64,000 nucleotides of DNA from Chryseotalea sp. WA131a (GTDB taxonomy: Bacteria; Bacteroidota; Bacteroidia; Cytophagales; Cyclobacteriaceae). The stretch covers positions 1,054,001 through 1,118,000 of the forward strand of contig CP073016.1 in the NCBI GenBank assembly GCA_025370075.1, given 5' to 3'. The translations under genes were made by a program, and so were the position numbers. How positions within the stretch are numbered: position 1 is the first letter of the stretch; every line of letters starts with the position of its first letter. Below are positions 62,074-64,000 of the stretch, in pieces. The notes under the pieces were generated by a model that worked only from the letters and a program-made list of their open reading frames with translations, was not told where the DNA came from and ran no database searches.

Positions 62074-64000
62074 TTAGATGATTACGCTTTTCTTCCGGCT
62101 GTTTTCATTCCGGTTGTCTTCCCTGGTTAACCAAAGGCGTGTTTCAATGTGTGCGGCAGTACTCTTTATTGTCGGATTCGAGAAGAAATTTACCAGTTTC
62201 ATATTCACCCCGAAGACTTTCGCGATCTGATTAACCAGTACCACTGCTTTGAGAGAGTGTCCTCCGATGTCAAAGAAGCTGGTGTCGGTGCTTATCTTGT
62301 CTTTTTCCACCGACAATATCTTCGACCATATCTCCTGCAACTGATACTCGGTGGTATTGGCAGGGGAAAGAAAATTCTTAACCGTCCACACCTGTGGCGC
62401 CGGTAACAACTTCTTGTCAAGCTTGCCATTTGAATTCAACGGCAACTTCTCTACCCGAACGAAAAATGACGGTACCATGTAGTCAGGAACATAACTCAAC
62501 AGATGTGCCTTCAGCATCTCGTCTTCCAGCTCCCCGTCGGATACATAATACGCCGCTAGGTGTTTGTCACCTTCAACTGTTACCGGCACAACTGCCACCT
62601 CTGAGATGCCGACCTGTTGCTGTAGTGCATATTGGATCTCACCCGGCTCGATCCGGTAGCCGCGGATCTTCAACTGGTCATCGCCACGACCGGAGAACAC
62701 CACGTGTCCTTCCCCGCTCATGTAGCCAACATCACCCGTCTTATACATCATCCGGTAGTCCTCATCTCCGAACTCTTCATAATAAGGATTGGGAACAAAG
62801 GAACTACGCGTCTTATCCTGGTCACCATGATAACCCAGCCCTACACCAATGCCAGAGATACATATCTCCCCCTTCACTCCTACCGGACATAATTTCCCGT
62901 AACTGTCAAGAATATAAACATGAGTGTTCTGAATCGGTTTACCGATCGGTATACTCATCTCCCCGCGCCTGGGTGGCTTTACTACATACGTCGTTACATC
63001 GTCTGAGGCTTCCGCCGGACCATACGCGTTAAGAAGCGGAATATTACTGTACCTGGAATACCATTGTCTCGCCAGCGAGGCACTTAACGCTTCCCCCGTA
63101 GGGATCATCCAGCGAAGGTGCGGAAGGTCATCATCATCACGGTCCGAAAATTCATTCAGCATGCTATGTATCAGCGAGGGAACCGCCTGGAATATGGTGA
63201 TCTCTTTCTCCCGCAGGGAGCCCATGAGTTGATGCGGATCAAGTACAGTACCTTCGTCGATTATGTGCGTGGTCCCGCCAACCAGTAACGCCGTCAGGAA
63301 CTGCCATACTGAAATATCAAATCCTGCTGACGCCGTTTGTGCTACGTGATCCTCAGATCCTAATCCAAGAATATCAACCATCGCATACAGGTGGTTCAAC
63401 ATCCCAAGATGGTGAACCATCGCGCCCTTGGGCTTGCCCGTGGTCCCCGACGTATATATAATGTAGGCCAGATCTCCTGGCTTGCATTCTTTTGCTTTAA
63501 AGTCAAAAGGAATTAGCTCATCCGCTTCGGCCTGGACACAAATTCCATTATATAAACCCGAAGACTGTATTCTTCCCTTTGTCCCCTCGTTCACCACGAT
63601 GACCTGAGGCTGACAATCGGTCAGTATCGCCGCAACCCTTTGGTCGGGAAGATGAACGTCAATGGGGACATACGCCCCTCCAACATGAAACGTTGCCAGC
63701 ATTGATACCAGCATGTCGATTCCCCGCGTCATGTAAATGCCAACAACGGGTTTTGTCCCGAAGCCGTCTATCCGGCGGGCCAGCGCAGTTACTCTCCGGT
63801 ACAGCTCACTGTAGCTAAGTCGTTGGTTCCTGTGTTCAACGGCTATCGCATCTCCGTAAAGGTCCGCACGTTCCTCGAAGAGCCGGCCAAGCATCCGGGT
63901 CCTGTCAAGATCCTTACGGGTATCATTAAATGTAAATAGCAACCGCTCCCTCTCCTTCGAAGGGATCATCTCGATATTCCCTATCCGGGTATCCGGATCA
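62074..64000 (-). CDS. NRPS, C-terminal A-PCP portion, predicted Dab-like specificity; 5' part beyond the window
   Basis: The frame is open to the window edge. Visible are the end of a condensation-to-A linker (SKERERLLFTFNDT), an adenylation domain (IIYTSGTTGKPKGAM, FDISVWQ, NAYGPAEASDD, YKTGDVGYM) and a carrier domain (FDIGGHSLKAVVLV) at the C terminus. The pocket reads D-I-W-Q-I-T-A-D-D-K by alignment to GrsA. I recall D-I-W-E-L-T-A-D for diaminobutyrate modules of pyoverdine synthetases, so Dab or a related basic residue is likely. It is the most upstream NRPS gene visible; other modules should lie to the right. Confidence 0.9.
   Translation of the reverse strand, partial: DPDTRIGNIEMIPSKERERLLFTFNDTRKDLDRTRMLGRLFEERADLYGDAIAVEHRNQRLSYSELYRRVTALARRIDGFGTKPVVGIYMTRGIDMLVSMLATFHVGGAYVPIDVHLPDQRVAAILTDCQPQVIVVNEGTKGRIQSSGLYNGICVQAEADELIPFDFKAKECKPGDLAYIIYTSGTTGKPKGAMVHHLGMLNHLYAMVDILGLGSEDHVAQTASAGFDISVWQFLTALLVGGTTHIIDEGTVLDPHQLMGSLREKEITIFQAVPSLIHSMLNEFSDRDDDDLPHLRWMIPTGEALSASLARQWYSRYSNIPLLNAYGPAEASDDVTTYVVKPPRRGEMSIPIGKPIQNTHVYILDSYGKLCPVGVKGEICISGIGVGLGYHGDQDKTRSSFVPNPYYEEFGDEDYRMMYKTGDVGYMSGEGHVVFSGRGDDQLKIRGYRIEPGEIQYALQQQVGISEVAVVPVTVEGDKHLAAYYVSDGELEDEMLKAHLLSYVPDYMVPSFFVRVEKLPLNSNGKLDKKLLPAPQVWTVKNFLSPANTTEYQLQEIWSKILSVEKDKISTDTSFFDIGGHSLKAVVLVNQIAKVFGVNMKLVNFFSNPTIKSTAAHIETRLWLTREDNRNENSRKKSVII

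Noticed and set aside
62394..63032. A 212-codon plus-strand frame
   Set aside because: Antisense to the NRPS adenylation domain; low-complexity, shadow of its codons.
42737..64000. Higher GC content of the peptide cluster as proof of transfer
   Set aside because: Line-by-line inspection gives mixed values (about 37 to 50 percent) overlapping the core region; not a safe claim without a computation.
1..64000. tRNA, rRNA or riboswitch genes
   Set aside because: None was recognised by eye in the gaps; a covariance-model scan would be needed to exclude small ones.

Overview
The window reads as a chromosomal segment of a Bacteroidota bacterium, most likely of the Cytophagales. Signs of this are TAnnTTTG-type promoters, a type IX secretion C-terminal domain on a GH16 relic, PorT-like and DUF6588-like outer-membrane proteins, Y_Y_Y/LuxR hybrid regulators, and GTG/TTG starts mixed with ATG. 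I see no rRNA or tRNA genes. Several calls rest on remembered family features, because no database search was possible.

Positions 1-12,500 are a patchwork of housekeeping genes and decay. A partial hrpB helicase, a DoxX protein and a class V aminotransferase come first. Next is what looks like the ruin of a type II-C CRISPR-Cas locus: a probable cas9 3' end, an AAA_14/DUF4143 ATPase gene bracketed by two matching palindromes, and an in-frame cas1::cas2 deletion fusion. Copies of a 46-nt CRISPR-like repeat, two of the three loci invaded by small GC-rich hairpins, lie in gaps near 5.5, 7.8 and 9.7 kb. Between them are an AraC regulator, a cupin protein, an IS5-type MITE with TTAA duplications, and DUF1080 and DUF6588 pseudogenes. 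A head-to-head deletion scar near 11,200 joins a beheaded LuxR-type regulator to a beheaded, frameshifted GH16 gene.

Positions 12,500-24,100 are stable core genome: an LpxH-like phosphoesterase with a glycosyltransferase, trmB, folC, an OMP, an acyltransferase, hutU, a patatin, an MBL hydrolase, accA and a Tat-exported Gfo/Idh/MocA oxidoreductase.

Positions 24,300-42,500 are an accessory and defence island. It holds degraded IS3 and IS21 pieces, a MazE/MazF-type toxin-antitoxin pair, a small Lys/Ala/Ser-rich protein with a strong hairpin, and a two-gene OLD nuclease/UvrD helicase system of Gabija-like layout. Next is a compact minus-strand cluster of seven genes: subtilisin-like protease, MBL hydrolase, a small protein, an exported barrel-like protein, an astacin-like metalloprotease interrupted by an in-frame amber codon, a trypsin-like protease and a multi-domain membrane protein. 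None of its three proteases has a signal peptide. This cluster is my main candidate for an undescribed system. It is followed by a truncated phosphoesterase, an XRE regulator, an IS5 fragment and a hipA relic.

Positions 42,700-64,000 are a nonribosomal peptide gene cluster, nearly all on the minus strand and continuing past the right edge. It has an NRPS module with a Dab-like specificity signature, a diaminobutyrate aminotransferase, a SyrP-like dioxygenase, a serine hydrolase fused to a cyclic-peptide-type ABC exporter, a second serine hydrolase with a CBM6 domain, an Asp/Glu racemase, a type II thioesterase, a TubC-docked C-A-PCP module with a serine code, a TubC-docked stand-alone condensation protein, a CmlA-type diiron hydroxylase, an Sfp-type phosphopantetheinyl transferase and three glycosyltransferases. 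Together they suggest a hydroxylated, possibly glycosylated peptide containing Ser and Dab.
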